A DNA stretch of 8,837 nucleotides from JAHEFX01 sp964614585 (GTDB lineage: Bacteria > Actinomycetota > Acidimicrobiia > Spongiisociales > JAENVV01): positions 1 through 8,837 of the forward strand of contig CAZTLW010000098.1 of assembly GCA_964614585.1 (NCBI GenBank), given 5' to 3'. Below the pieces are notes generated by a model. It was given only the letters and a program-made list of their open reading frames with translations. It was not told the origin of the DNA and searched no databases. Positions 1 to 6,460 of this stretch are shown in pieces. A program made the translations under genes and the position numbers. Position 1 is the stretch's first letter. The number at the start of each line of letters is the position of its first letter.

Positions 1-578
1 GAGCGGGCCAGCTCCTTCATGACGTCCAGCACCTCCTTGATCATCTCGGGGTCGAGCGCCGAGGTGGGCTCGTCGAAGAGCATGATCTTGGGGTCCATCG
101 CCAGCGCCCGGGCGATGGCCACCCGCTGCTGCTGGCCGCCCGAGAGCTGGCCGGGGTACTTGTCGGCCTGCTCGGGGATCCCCACCCGCTCCAACAGCTC
201 GTTGGCCTTGGCGTCGGCCTCCGACTTGCGACGGCCTCGCACCCACGTCTGGGCCATCGTGATGTTCTGGCGCACGGTCACGTGGGGGAACAGGTTGAAC
301 TGCTGGAAGACCATCCCCACCTCGGAGCGGATCGCCTCGACGTTGCGGACGTCGGAGGTGAGCTCGATGCCGTCGATGACGATGCGGCCCTCCTGGTGGC
401 TCTCCAGCCGGTTGAGGCAGCGGATGAGCGTCGACTTGCCCGACCCCGACGGGCCGATCACGACGACGACCTCCCGCTCCTTGACCGTGGTGGTGATGCC
501 GCGCAGGACGTTGAAGTCCCCGAACCACTTCTTGACGTCCTCGCAGACGATGATGTCGTTGGCCCCGGCGTTGTGCAT
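1..578 (-). CDS. aapP: General L-amino-acid ABC transporter, ATP-binding protein AapP (partial, C-terminus beyond left edge)
   Basis: This is the ATPase subunit that powers uptake of polar amino acids by the Aap/Bzt transporter on the cytoplasmic face of the membrane. The visible 192 residues begin MHNAGANDIIVCEDVKKWFG. They contain the Walker A loop GPSGSGKST (about residues 42-50), the Q-loop FQQFNLFPH (91-99), the signature LSGGQQQR (145-152), Walker B IMLFDEP (165-171) and the D-loop SALD (173-176). The switch histidine and C-terminus lie beyond the window. The FNLFPHVTV stretch and PTSALDPEMI are typical of the polar amino-acid importer ATPases (GlnQ/AapP/BztD). The ATG start at 578 is supported by AGGAG, 8 nt upstream, which overlaps the TAG stop of the preceding permease gene. 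It is the last visible gene of aapJQMP. GlnQ-like is the main alternative name, but the neighbouring AapJ decides for AapP. Confidence 0.93.
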   Translation of the reverse strand, partial: MHNAGANDIIVCEDVKKWFGDFNVLRGITTTVKEREVVVVIGPSGSGKSTLIRCLNRLESHQEGRIVIDGIELTSDVRNVEAIRSEVGMVFQQFNLFPHVTVRQNITMAQTWVRGRRKSEADAKANELLERVGIPEQADKYPGQLSGGQQQRVAIARALAMDPKIMLFDEPTSALDPEMIKEVLDVMKELAR

Positions 579-586
579 GGTGTGTG

Positions 587-591
587 CTCCT
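587..591 (-). promoter_or_regulatory. Ribosome binding site of aapP overlapping the aapM stop
   Basis: On the minus strand AGGAG lies 8 nt before the aapP ATG and shares its first two bases with the TAG stop codon of aapM (590-592). This fixes the aapP start and suggests that ribosomes finishing aapM reinitiate on aapP. Confidence 0.7.
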
Positions 592-2362
592 ATCGGTCCC
601 CGACCCCGAGCTTCTGCTCGAGGCGCAGCGACGCCCGGTAGAACGTGAACGTGAACAGCCAGTAGATGAGGGCGGCGAACAGCAGCGGCTCCCGCAGTAC
701 GCCGAGGAACTCGGGCTGGCTCGGGATGATCGACCTCGACACGTGGAGGAAGTCGGCGAGCCCGACGATCGTCACGAGCGAGGTGTCCTTGAACAGGGCG
801 ATCGCCTGGCCGACCATGGCGGGGATCACCGTCCGCAACGCCTGGGGGAGGGTGATGAGCGAGATGGTGAGCACCGAGCTCATCCCGACCGCCTGGGCCG
901 CCTCCACCTGCCCCCGCGGGATCGACTGCAGTCCGCCGCGCACGTTCTCGGCGAGGTAGGCGGCGGCGAAGAAGGTCATCCCGGCCGCCACCGCCACCAC
1001 CCGGTCGATGGAGAGCTCGGGGGGCAGGAACCGGGGCAGCACCCGATCGGCGAAGAACAGCACGGTGATGAGCGGGACCCCCCGGATCAGCTCGACGTAG
1101 CCGGTCGAGAGGAGCCGGAACACCGGCATCCGCGAGGTGCGGGCCAGCGCCATGAGGACGCCGATCGGGAACGACAGCGTGATCGCCGTGATCGCCAGCA
1201 GCAGCGTGAGGTTGAGTCCGCCGTACACCGAACCGAAGGTCCCGAGGTCGGTGGCGCCGCGGAACACGGTGCCGAGGTAGGCCACAGCCACGACCGCACC
1301 GGCCCAGCCCGCCAGCACGTTCCGGACCCCCTTCGGGCCCGATGCGAACGTCCGGCCAGCGGCGGCGAACGCTGTCAGGACGAAGAGGAGGACCCGGCCC
1401 TGCAGCGGCCCGATGACCGGGAGGTCCATCCAACCGTCCCAGACCACCGGCACGATGAGGGCCGCCACCGAGGCGACCACCAGCACCGAGGTGACGATGC
1501 CGGCCACGTCCCGGGAGAACCGCGAGAGTTGGGCCCAGAGGAGCACCCCCCCGACGATGAGGAAGCCGGCAGGGAGCACGAACGTCAGCAGTGGGGTCGT
1601 GTCGAGATCCACCCGGCGTTGGAGGACCAGGTAGATGTAGGGGAAGGAGAGGACCCAGAGGCCGACGAGGGCCCCGCGCAGTCGGCGTCCCTCGACGAAC
1701 CGCACCAGCAGCCGCCCGACGCCGTAGGAGCCGGCCAGCACCGCGAAGTTGATCGTCCACGGCAGCTGGGTGGTGCGGGCGATCGGCAGCAGCCAGATGA
1801 CGACGGTCACGAGGGCGAGCAGCGTGCCGAGGAACGCCAGGGTCGGGATGGTGCGGTCCCGATTGCGCTTGCCGAGCACCTGGCGCCACGCCAGCGCGGC
1901 GACGATGAGACCGGCACCGACCGCCACCATCACCACCCAGGGGTCCGGGCGGCCGAACAGCCCGAGGCTCGACACGACCGAACCGGCGCCGATCAGGAGG
2001 CGCTGGACGGCCTCGGGGGCCATCCTGCCGCCCGCGTTCCAAGCGGCCACCGACAGGCCGACGAGAGCGAAGATGATCGCCACCGAGAGCCAGATCCGGG
2101 TCATGTGCTCCTGGGGATAGGCCTCCACCATGAGCAGGCGCATGTTGTCGGTGACGGCGTCCCAACGACGCTCCTCGGCGAAGAGGAACCGGGAGAGCCC
2201 CACGACGGCCGCGACGAGGATGCCGAGCATCACGAACGTGATCACCGTGTTGAGCGCCGAGTTGAACAGGTTCTTTCGCACCCACACCCAGGCGCCCAGT
2301 TGGCTCGCCTCCGGAGGTGGCGCCTCGGGGATGAGGCCGAAGTCCTTGGCGGCGGTGCTCAT
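590..2362 (-). CDS. aapM: General L-amino-acid ABC transporter, permease AapM, with an enlarged N-terminal membrane region
   Basis: This is an inner-membrane permease subunit of the Aap/Bzt amino-acid importer, pairing with AapQ. The chosen ATG at 2362 gives 590 residues starting MSTAAKDFGLIPEAP. It overlaps the aapQ stop by 4 nt (ATGA), and upstream in-frame sequence is only the shadow of aapQ. The C-terminal 210 residues form a standard HisM-type permease domain: membrane segments near 384-408, 426-447, 453-472 and 559-578. The ATPase-contacting EAA loop is ENVRGGLQSIPRGQVEAAQ (472-490), followed by the conserved FKDTSLVTIVGLADFL (524-539). Before this lie about eleven hydrophobic stretches (roughly 37-60, 90-110, 121-137, 142-160, 172-193, 202-220, 230-247, 255-277, 286-308, 323-340, 347-366). 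Rhizobial AapM is, from memory, near 380-430 residues, so this protein is about 150-200 longer. The function of the extra segment is unknown. Confidence 0.9.
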   Translation of the reverse strand: MSTAAKDFGLIPEAPPPEASQLGAWVWVRKNLFNSALNTVITFVMLGILVAAVVGLSRFLFAEERRWDAVTDNMRLLMVEAYPQEHMTRIWLSVAIIFALVGLSVAAWNAGGRMAPEAVQRLLIGAGSVVSSLGLFGRPDPWVVMVAVGAGLIVAALAWRQVLGKRNRDRTIPTLAFLGTLLALVTVVIWLLPIARTTQLPWTINFAVLAGSYGVGRLLVRFVEGRRLRGALVGLWVLSFPYIYLVLQRRVDLDTTPLLTFVLPAGFLIVGGVLLWAQLSRFSRDVAGIVTSVLVVASVAALIVPVVWDGWMDLPVIGPLQGRVLLFVLTAFAAAGRTFASGPKGVRNVLAGWAGAVVAVAYLGTVFRGATDLGTFGSVYGGLNLTLLLAITAITLSFPIGVLMALARTSRMPVFRLLSTGYVELIRGVPLITVLFFADRVLPRFLPPELSIDRVVAVAAGMTFFAAAYLAENVRGGLQSIPRGQVEAAQAVGMSSVLTISLITLPQALRTVIPAMVGQAIALFKDTSLVTIVGLADFLHVSRSIIPSQPEFLGVLREPLLFAALIYWLFTFTFYRASLRLEQKLGVGDR

Positions 2363-3885
2363 CGCTCCACCAACTTGAGACGGCGGTTCACCTTGTTCAC
2401 CACGGCCGAGATCGACAGCGACAAGGTGAGGTAGAAGGCCATCCAGATGAGGATCACCTGGATCGTCTTGCCGGTCTGGTTGAAGACGGTCTGGCCGACC
2501 TGCACGATGTCGGCGTAGCCGACGGCGATCGCCAGCGACGAGTTCTTGGTCAGGTTGAGGAACTGGTTGCCCAGTGGCGGGAGGATCACCCGGAACGCCT
2601 GGGGGAGCACGACGAGCCGCAGGATCTGCGCCCGGTTGAGCCCCACCGCCTGGGCGGCCTCGGTCTGGCCCTTCGGCACCGAGAGGATGCCGGCCCGGAC
2701 GATCTCGGCGATGAAGGCCCCCGTGTACACCACCAGGCCCACGAGCACGGACGTGAACGCCACCGTGAAGGTGAGCCCGGTGTCGGCGTACTGCGGGAAG
2801 CGATCGCCCACGATGGCGGGCTGGCCGAAGCGGAGAGGCGCGCCGCTGCGCAGGAACTCGAACCGGCCATCGAGCCATTCGAACAGGCCCACCACCACCC
2901 CCTGGGCGGCCGCGACCACCTGGGGCGTCAGGACCAGGAAGGCGGCGACGGCCACGCCGATGACGCCGGCGAAGACCACCCGGAACCAGTCGTCGTCGGT
3001 CAGCTTGGCCATGCCGGCCGGGGTGCGGAACGACGCCAGGAACCGCCGGATCCAGAGGGTGGCCGCCAGCAGCACCAGGCCGGCGAGGATGAGGCTCCAG
3101 CCGAACGCCGGGACGAGGTCGATGACGGAGGCCACGGCCCCGAAGGCCCAGCCGATCCCCCCGGCGATCGGGTGGGCGAACCACCCGATCGTGGCGATCG
3201 CGACGAAGGCGCCCAACGCCCACAGCACGGGATGGGTCTCCTGGCCGGTCTCCTCGAAGCGGGCGAACCGGCGGGTGTAGACCATCCTCGCCGCGACGAG
3301 GCCGACGATGGCGAAGACCAGCCACTGCCAGACGGTCTCGGTGCCGAAGATGCCCGCCATCGAGATGCCCTTCGAGGACATGAGGAGCCACCCCTCGATC
3401 GGCCCGGCGGTCTCGGGGTCGAGTGGCGGGAAGGCGGTGAAGACGACATTCCAGAAGATGATCTGGAGCAGGAGCGGGATGTTGCGGATGATCTCGACAT
3501 AGAGCTGGGCGGACCGGCTCACGAGCCAGTTGGACGAAAGGCGGGCCACCCCGATCACCACGCCCACCACCAGCGCGAGCACGAGCCCGACGGACACCAC
3601 CCGCAGGGTGTTGACGGCGCCGACCAGCAGCGCCTCCAGCGCCGACGACGGCTGCGTCTCGAAGCCCTCGGCGATGCCGAACCCGACGGGTCTGGAGAGG
3701 AATTCCCAGTCGAAGGTGAGGCCCTGGGCCTCGAGGTTGGCGAGCGCCTGGCCGATGACGATCCACCCGGCGACCAGCAGGGTCGCCAGCACGGTCAGCT
3801 GGGCTGCCCACTTGAGGAACGTCCCGTTCCGCCACAGCGGGGGGCGTTCCTGGTCGGCGGTGATTCGTCCGGTCTCGGCCGTCAT
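2359..3885 (-). CDS. aapQ: General L-amino-acid ABC transporter, permease AapQ
   Basis: This is the other inner-membrane permease of the Aap/Bzt amino-acid importer, with 508 residues. A cytoplasmic N-terminus precedes a membrane segment at about 28-50. A permease-like block follows (VNTLRVVSVGLVLALVVGVV at 91-110, then YVEIIRNIPLLLQIIFWN at 129-146). A hydrophobic insert runs from about 185 to 335, and the C-terminal transport domain begins near 372. The EAA loop is EIVRAGILSVPKGQTEAAQ (394-412), followed by NLTKNSSLAIAVGYADI (444-460), both classic for this family. Rhizobial AapQ is, from memory, about 400 residues, so this one is also long. The ATG at 3885 is preceded by GGAG only 3 nt away, a short spacing, downstream of a strong hairpin. 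Its stop overlaps the aapM start by 4 nt, implying translational coupling and equal production of the two permeases. Confidence 0.92.
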   Translation of the reverse strand: MTAETGRITADQERPPLWRNGTFLKWAAQLTVLATLLVAGWIVIGQALANLEAQGLTFDWEFLSRPVGFGIAEGFETQPSSALEALLVGAVNTLRVVSVGLVLALVVGVVIGVARLSSNWLVSRSAQLYVEIIRNIPLLLQIIFWNVVFTAFPPLDPETAGPIEGWLLMSSKGISMAGIFGTETVWQWLVFAIVGLVAARMVYTRRFARFEETGQETHPVLWALGAFVAIATIGWFAHPIAGGIGWAFGAVASVIDLVPAFGWSLILAGLVLLAATLWIRRFLASFRTPAGMAKLTDDDWFRVVFAGVIGVAVAAFLVLTPQVVAAAQGVVVGLFEWLDGRFEFLRSGAPLRFGQPAIVGDRFPQYADTGLTFTVAFTSVLVGLVVYTGAFIAEIVRAGILSVPKGQTEAAQAVGLNRAQILRLVVLPQAFRVILPPLGNQFLNLTKNSSLAIAVGYADIVQVGQTVFNQTGKTIQVILIWMAFYLTLSLSISAVVNKVNRRLKLVER

Positions 3886-3896
3886 GCGCTCCGGGT

Positions 3897-3943
3897 CCCG
3901 TGGTGGGTGGGGGGCGCCTCGGCGCCCCCCACCCGGTCACGGG
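3897..3943 (-). terminator. Long GC-rich hairpin between aapJ and aapQ (attenuator or mRNA-stabilising structure)
   Basis: On the minus strand GGGTGGGGGGCGCC is followed after two bases (GA) by its perfect complement, giving 14 pairs at 3905-3934, or 13 pairs with a CGAG tetraloop. It is extended by a second 6-bp stem, CCCGTG with CACGGG (3938-3943 with 3897-3902), across a small 3x2-nt internal loop. It starts about 12 nt after the aapJ stop and ends before the aapQ Shine-Dalgarno sequence. There is no run of T after it, so it is not a canonical intrinsic terminator. In many binding-protein transporter operons a hairpin here lowers expression of the membrane genes or protects the 3' end of the binding-protein mRNA. 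I infer the same role. Confidence 0.75.
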
Positions 3944-3955
3944 TTCGTCGTCGGG

Positions 3956-5083
3956 TCAGCGGGCCGGCGGGGCGTAGATGATGCCGCCGTCGGTGAAGAG
4001 GGCGTTCAGGCCCCGGTTGAGGCCGAGCGGGGCGAGGTGCTCCTCGAACAACTCGCCGTAGTTGCCCACCTGGCTGATCACCTGATAGAAGGCGTCGGCC
4101 GGCAGGCCCATGGCGCTCTGCACCTCGTCCTCGGCGGCGCCGAGCAGACGGGCCACCTCGCCGTTGGGCGGGTCGGCGAGGAAGTCGTCGACGTTCGCCG
4201 ACGTGATCCCCTGCTCCTCGGCGATCATCATCGCGAAGACCGTCCAGGTGATGACGTCGCCCCAGGCGGAGTCGCCCTGTGCCCACGCCGGGCCGAGCGG
4301 CTCCTTGGAGATCGGCACCTCCGGGAAGATGACCCAGTCGGTGCCGGCGTCACCAGCCTGGAACTTGCGGGCCACGAGGCCCGAGCCGTCGGTCGTGACG
4401 GCGTCGCAGGTGCCGGCCTCGAAGTTCTCCATGACGATGTTGAAGTCCTCGAAGGTCGAGAGGGTGATCTCGATCCCCGCTGCGTTGGCCGCCTCCTGGA
4501 TGTTGAGCTCCGTCGTGGTGCCGGCGTTGGTGCACACAGTCGCCTGGTCGAGGTCGGCGATGGTCGAGTCGTTCGAGAACAGCTCGGACGAGCCCATCAC
4601 CTGCTGGCCGTCGTAGTAGGTGGTCGGGCCGAAGTCGAGGCCGAGGTCGGTGTCCCGGCTCTGGGTCCACGTGGTGTTGCGGCTGAGCAGGTCCACCTGG
4701 CCGGACGAGACCGCCTCGAACCGGGCGGCGGCCGTCAGCGGGCTGAACTCGACCGCGGTGGCATCGCCGAGCACCGCGGCGGCAACCGCCCGGCACAGGT
4801 CGACGTCGAAGCCAACGAACTCACCCGCACTGTCGCGGAAGCCGAAGCCCACCAGCGTCTCGTTGACGCCACAGGCGAGCGTGCCCCGGTCGGTGACGAC
4901 ATCGAGCAGCGAACCACCCGCGTCGCCGCCGTCACCGTCGTCGTCACCCTCGCCACCGGTGGCCTCGGTCGTGGTCGTGTCACCGTCGGGCTCGGTGTCG
5001 TCGGTCCCCTCGTCACCGCCGCAGGCGGCGACCACCATGGCCAGGGCCATCAACAGGATCAACAGTCGTCTCATGTCACGCAT
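3956..5083 (-). CDS. aapJ: General L-amino-acid ABC transporter, substrate-binding lipoprotein AapJ
   Basis: This is the extracytoplasmic binding protein that delivers amino acids to AapQM. The 375-residue product starts MRDMRRLLILLMALAMVVAAC, a lipoprotein signal peptide with lipobox VAAC and Cys21 as the lipidated residue. Residues 22-58 are an acidic Gly/Thr linker, probably a tether to the membrane. The solute-binding domain (family 3, AapJ/BztA branch) runs from about 59 to the end. Its family signatures are GFDVDLCRAVAAAVLGDAT (91-109), LLSRNTTWTQSRDTDLGL (132-149), TTTELNIQEA (189-198) and ISKEPLGPAW (258-267). Cys71, Cys97, Cys184 and Cys226 sit where I recall cysteines in AapJ, so disulfides are possible. 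The ATG at 5083 is chosen because the signal peptide begins there and a strong GGAGGAAGGG precedes it by 5 nt. A longer reading from 5266 would only add sequence out of frame over the kinase gene. AapJ is first in the transporter operon. Confidence 0.95.
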   Translation of the reverse strand: MRDMRRLLILLMALAMVVAACGGDEGTDDTEPDGDTTTTEATGGEGDDDGDGGDAGGSLLDVVTDRGTLACGVNETLVGFGFRDSAGEFVGFDVDLCRAVAAAVLGDATAVEFSPLTAAARFEAVSSGQVDLLSRNTTWTQSRDTDLGLDFGPTTYYDGQQVMGSSELFSNDSTIADLDQATVCTNAGTTTELNIQEAANAAGIEITLSTFEDFNIVMENFEAGTCDAVTTDGSGLVARKFQAGDAGTDWVIFPEVPISKEPLGPAWAQGDSAWGDVITWTVFAMMIAEEQGITSANVDDFLADPPNGEVARLLGAAEDEVQSAMGLPADAFYQVISQVGNYGELFEEHLAPLGLNRGLNALFTDGGIIYAPPAR

Positions 5084-5088
5084 CGTTT

Positions 5089-5098
5089 CCCTTCCTCC
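5089..5098 (-). promoter_or_regulatory. Strong ribosome binding site of aapJ
   Basis: The minus strand reads GGAGGAAGGG, then 5 nt, then the ATG at 5083. It is among the best Shine-Dalgarno matches in the window. It fixes the start over upstream in-frame codons and fits a binding protein made in excess of its permeases. Confidence 0.75.
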
Positions 5099-5114
5099 GT
5101 GCGATCCCGGCCAC

Positions 5115-5136
5115 CGAAGGTGACCGCTGGGGGAAC
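5115..5136 (-). promoter_or_regulatory. Putative PHO box: two 11-bp direct-repeat units upstream of aapJ
   Basis: On the minus strand GTTCCCCCAGC (5136-5126) is immediately followed by GGTCACCTTCG (5125-5115). The actinobacterial PHO-box unit, as I recall it from Streptomyces PhoP work, is an 11-nt direct repeat G(G/T)TCAYYYR(G/C)G. By eye the first unit matches 9 of 11 positions and the second 10 of 11, in exact 11-bp phase. The flanking 11-mers do not match. The site lies about 30 nt before the aapJ start and downstream of the gene for a RegX3-type regulator. If the promoter call at 5134-5163 is right, the site overlaps the -10 and transcription start, which would favour repression. Binding by RegX3 is an inference. 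Confidence 0.5.
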
Positions 5137-5163
5137 CTAACCCCGCGATGTGTGACGAGGCAA
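5134..5163 (-). promoter_or_regulatory. Possible housekeeping-sigma promoter for aapJQMP
   Basis: On the minus strand TTGCCT (5163-5158, 4 of 6 to the -35 consensus) is followed after 18 nt by TAGGTT (5139-5134), which keeps the TAnnnT pattern of a -10 element. It lies in the only sizeable non-coding gap between the kinase and aapJ. The match is weak, and the AT content of the gap is only slightly higher than its surroundings. Confidence 0.3.
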
Positions 5164-5177
5164 TGAAATCCTCGAAA

Positions 5178-6446
5178 TCAGGTCGGGGGCGCGAGGACCG
5201 GGCCGAAGTCGAGGGTGAACGTCGAACCCCGCCCGACGACCGAGTCGACGAGCACCCAACCGCCATGGCGGTCGACGACGTGGCGGACGATCGCCAGGCC
5301 CAGACCGGTGCCGCCGGTGGCCCGCGAGCGGCCCGTGTCGACCCGGTGGAAGCGGTGGAAGATCCGGTCGTGCTCGGACTTGGGGATGCCGATGCCGGTG
5401 TCGGTGACCGCCACGATCCCGCGCCCGTCCCGTTCGCCGCACCACACCGAGACCCGACCGCCCGCCGCCGTGTAGCGGACCGCGTTGCTCAACACGTTGC
5501 GCACGGCCAGCCCGGCATCGGCGCGACTGCCCTCGATCCACACGGGGTGCAGGTCGGCCTCGAGGTCGAGGCCGGCGGCCTCGGCGAAGACCTCCGACGC
5601 GACCGCCTCGGCCTCCACCACGGCGCGGAGGTCCATCGGCTCCATCTCGCCGACGTCGGTCTCGAGCCGCGACAGGTCGAGGAGGTCGGTGACGATCCGC
5701 CCCAACCGAGAGGCCTGCTCCCCCAACTGTTCGGCGAAGCGCTTGGCCCTGGCGTCGTCGACGCCGACCGCCAGTTGCAGGGCCTCGGCGGCCGCGGCGA
5801 TGGCGGCGATGGGGGTCTTCAGCTCGTGGGAGGCATCGGTCACGAACGACCGCCGCATCTCCATGATGCGATGACGCTCGGTGACGTCGGTGATCACGGC
5901 ACCCACGGTGGCCTCGTCGAACGGCGACACGAGCCATTGGTAGGTGCGATTGCGGACACCCATCACGAACGAGTCGGCCACGGGCTCACCGGTGTCGAGC
6001 ACCTCGGCGACCATGTCGAGCACGGCGGGGTTCTTCAAGCGCTGGGACGGCGCCGTCGGCACGAGCTCCACGGTGGCCCCGACGCTGGCGAGGACCCGAC
6101 CGTCCCGCTCGAGGACGAGGACCCCGATGCCGGCCGCCTCGATCGACCGCCGCAGGTCCTCGGCGAGGCGATCGGCGGCGGCCCGCTCGGTCTCGACCCG
6201 ACGGCGGATGGCGTCGGCGACGGCCCCGAACGCCTCCGGGTCGGCGGGGTCCTCCGTCTCGATCGTGCGGACGGTCTCGTCCCGCACCAGGGCGAGGAGT
6301 CGGGTGTGCTGGAACACGGCGACGCCGACGACGGCCGCCACTGCCAGCACGGCCCACACGCCGGCTCCCGCGGCGGCGAGACCGATGATGGCCGCCACGC
6401 CGACGGCCAGCAGCAGGCGGACGAAGCGGGCAACGGTGCGGGTCAC
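5178..6446 (-). CDS. senX3: SenX3/PhoR-type phosphate sensor histidine kinase
   Basis: This membrane sensor kinase is expected to phosphorylate the adjacent regulator when phosphate is scarce and to be restrained by PhoU-Pst. Of 422 residues, 8-46 are almost continuously hydrophobic, reading as a two-helix hairpin with virtually no external loop. A short linker and a PAS-like domain follow (about 103-190, from GIGVLVLERDGRVLA to ITDVTE). The dimerisation helix carries the H-box FVTDASHELKTP with His207. The ATPase domain shows the N-box NVLSN (Asn317/Asn321), G1 DTGIG (349-353), IFHRFHR (362-368) and G2 GGTGLGLAI (378-386). RSRATGG and GSTFTL closely resemble mycobacterial SenX3. The start is GTG at 6446, 14 nt after the regulator stop. 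I see no good Shine-Dalgarno, so translation probably depends on coupling. PhoR is an equally fair name. Confidence 0.9.
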   Translation of the reverse strand: MTRTVARFVRLLLAVGVAAIIGLAAAGAGVWAVLAVAAVVGVAVFQHTRLLALVRDETVRTIETEDPADPEAFGAVADAIRRRVETERAAADRLAEDLRRSIEAAGIGVLVLERDGRVLASVGATVELVPTAPSQRLKNPAVLDMVAEVLDTGEPVADSFVMGVRNRTYQWLVSPFDEATVGAVITDVTERHRIMEMRRSFVTDASHELKTPIAAIAAAAEALQLAVGVDDARAKRFAEQLGEQASRLGRIVTDLLDLSRLETDVGEMEPMDLRAVVEAEAVASEVFAEAAGLDLEADLHPVWIEGSRADAGLAVRNVLSNAVRYTAAGGRVSVWCGERDGRGIVAVTDTGIGIPKSEHDRIFHRFHRVDTGRSRATGGTGLGLAIVRHVVDRHGGWVLVDSVVGRGSTFTLDFGPVLAPPT

Positions 6447-6460
6447 CGCGTCAGCATGGC

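Noticed and set aside
584..2434. 616-codon open frame on the plus strand opposite aapM
   Set aside because: It is antisense to a clear permease gene and encodes a low-complexity string rich in Arg, Glu, Asp, His and Gln. This is the usual product of a high-GC shadow frame, with no recognisable domain.
2363..3940. Upstream extension of aapM to 1116 codons
   Set aside because: The extra part is an out-of-frame translation of aapQ rich in Arg, Gly and Pro. The ATGA overlap at 2359-2362 gives a natural start.
5156..5174. Possible terminator after senX3 (CGAGG ... CCTCG)
   Set aside because: Only a 5-bp stem with a 9-nt loop and no T-run, so too weak to call.
5084..5266. Upstream extension of aapJ by 61 codons
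   Set aside because: It would bury the lipoprotein signal peptide inside the protein and overlap the kinase gene; the strong Shine-Dalgarno at 5089-5098 marks the real start.
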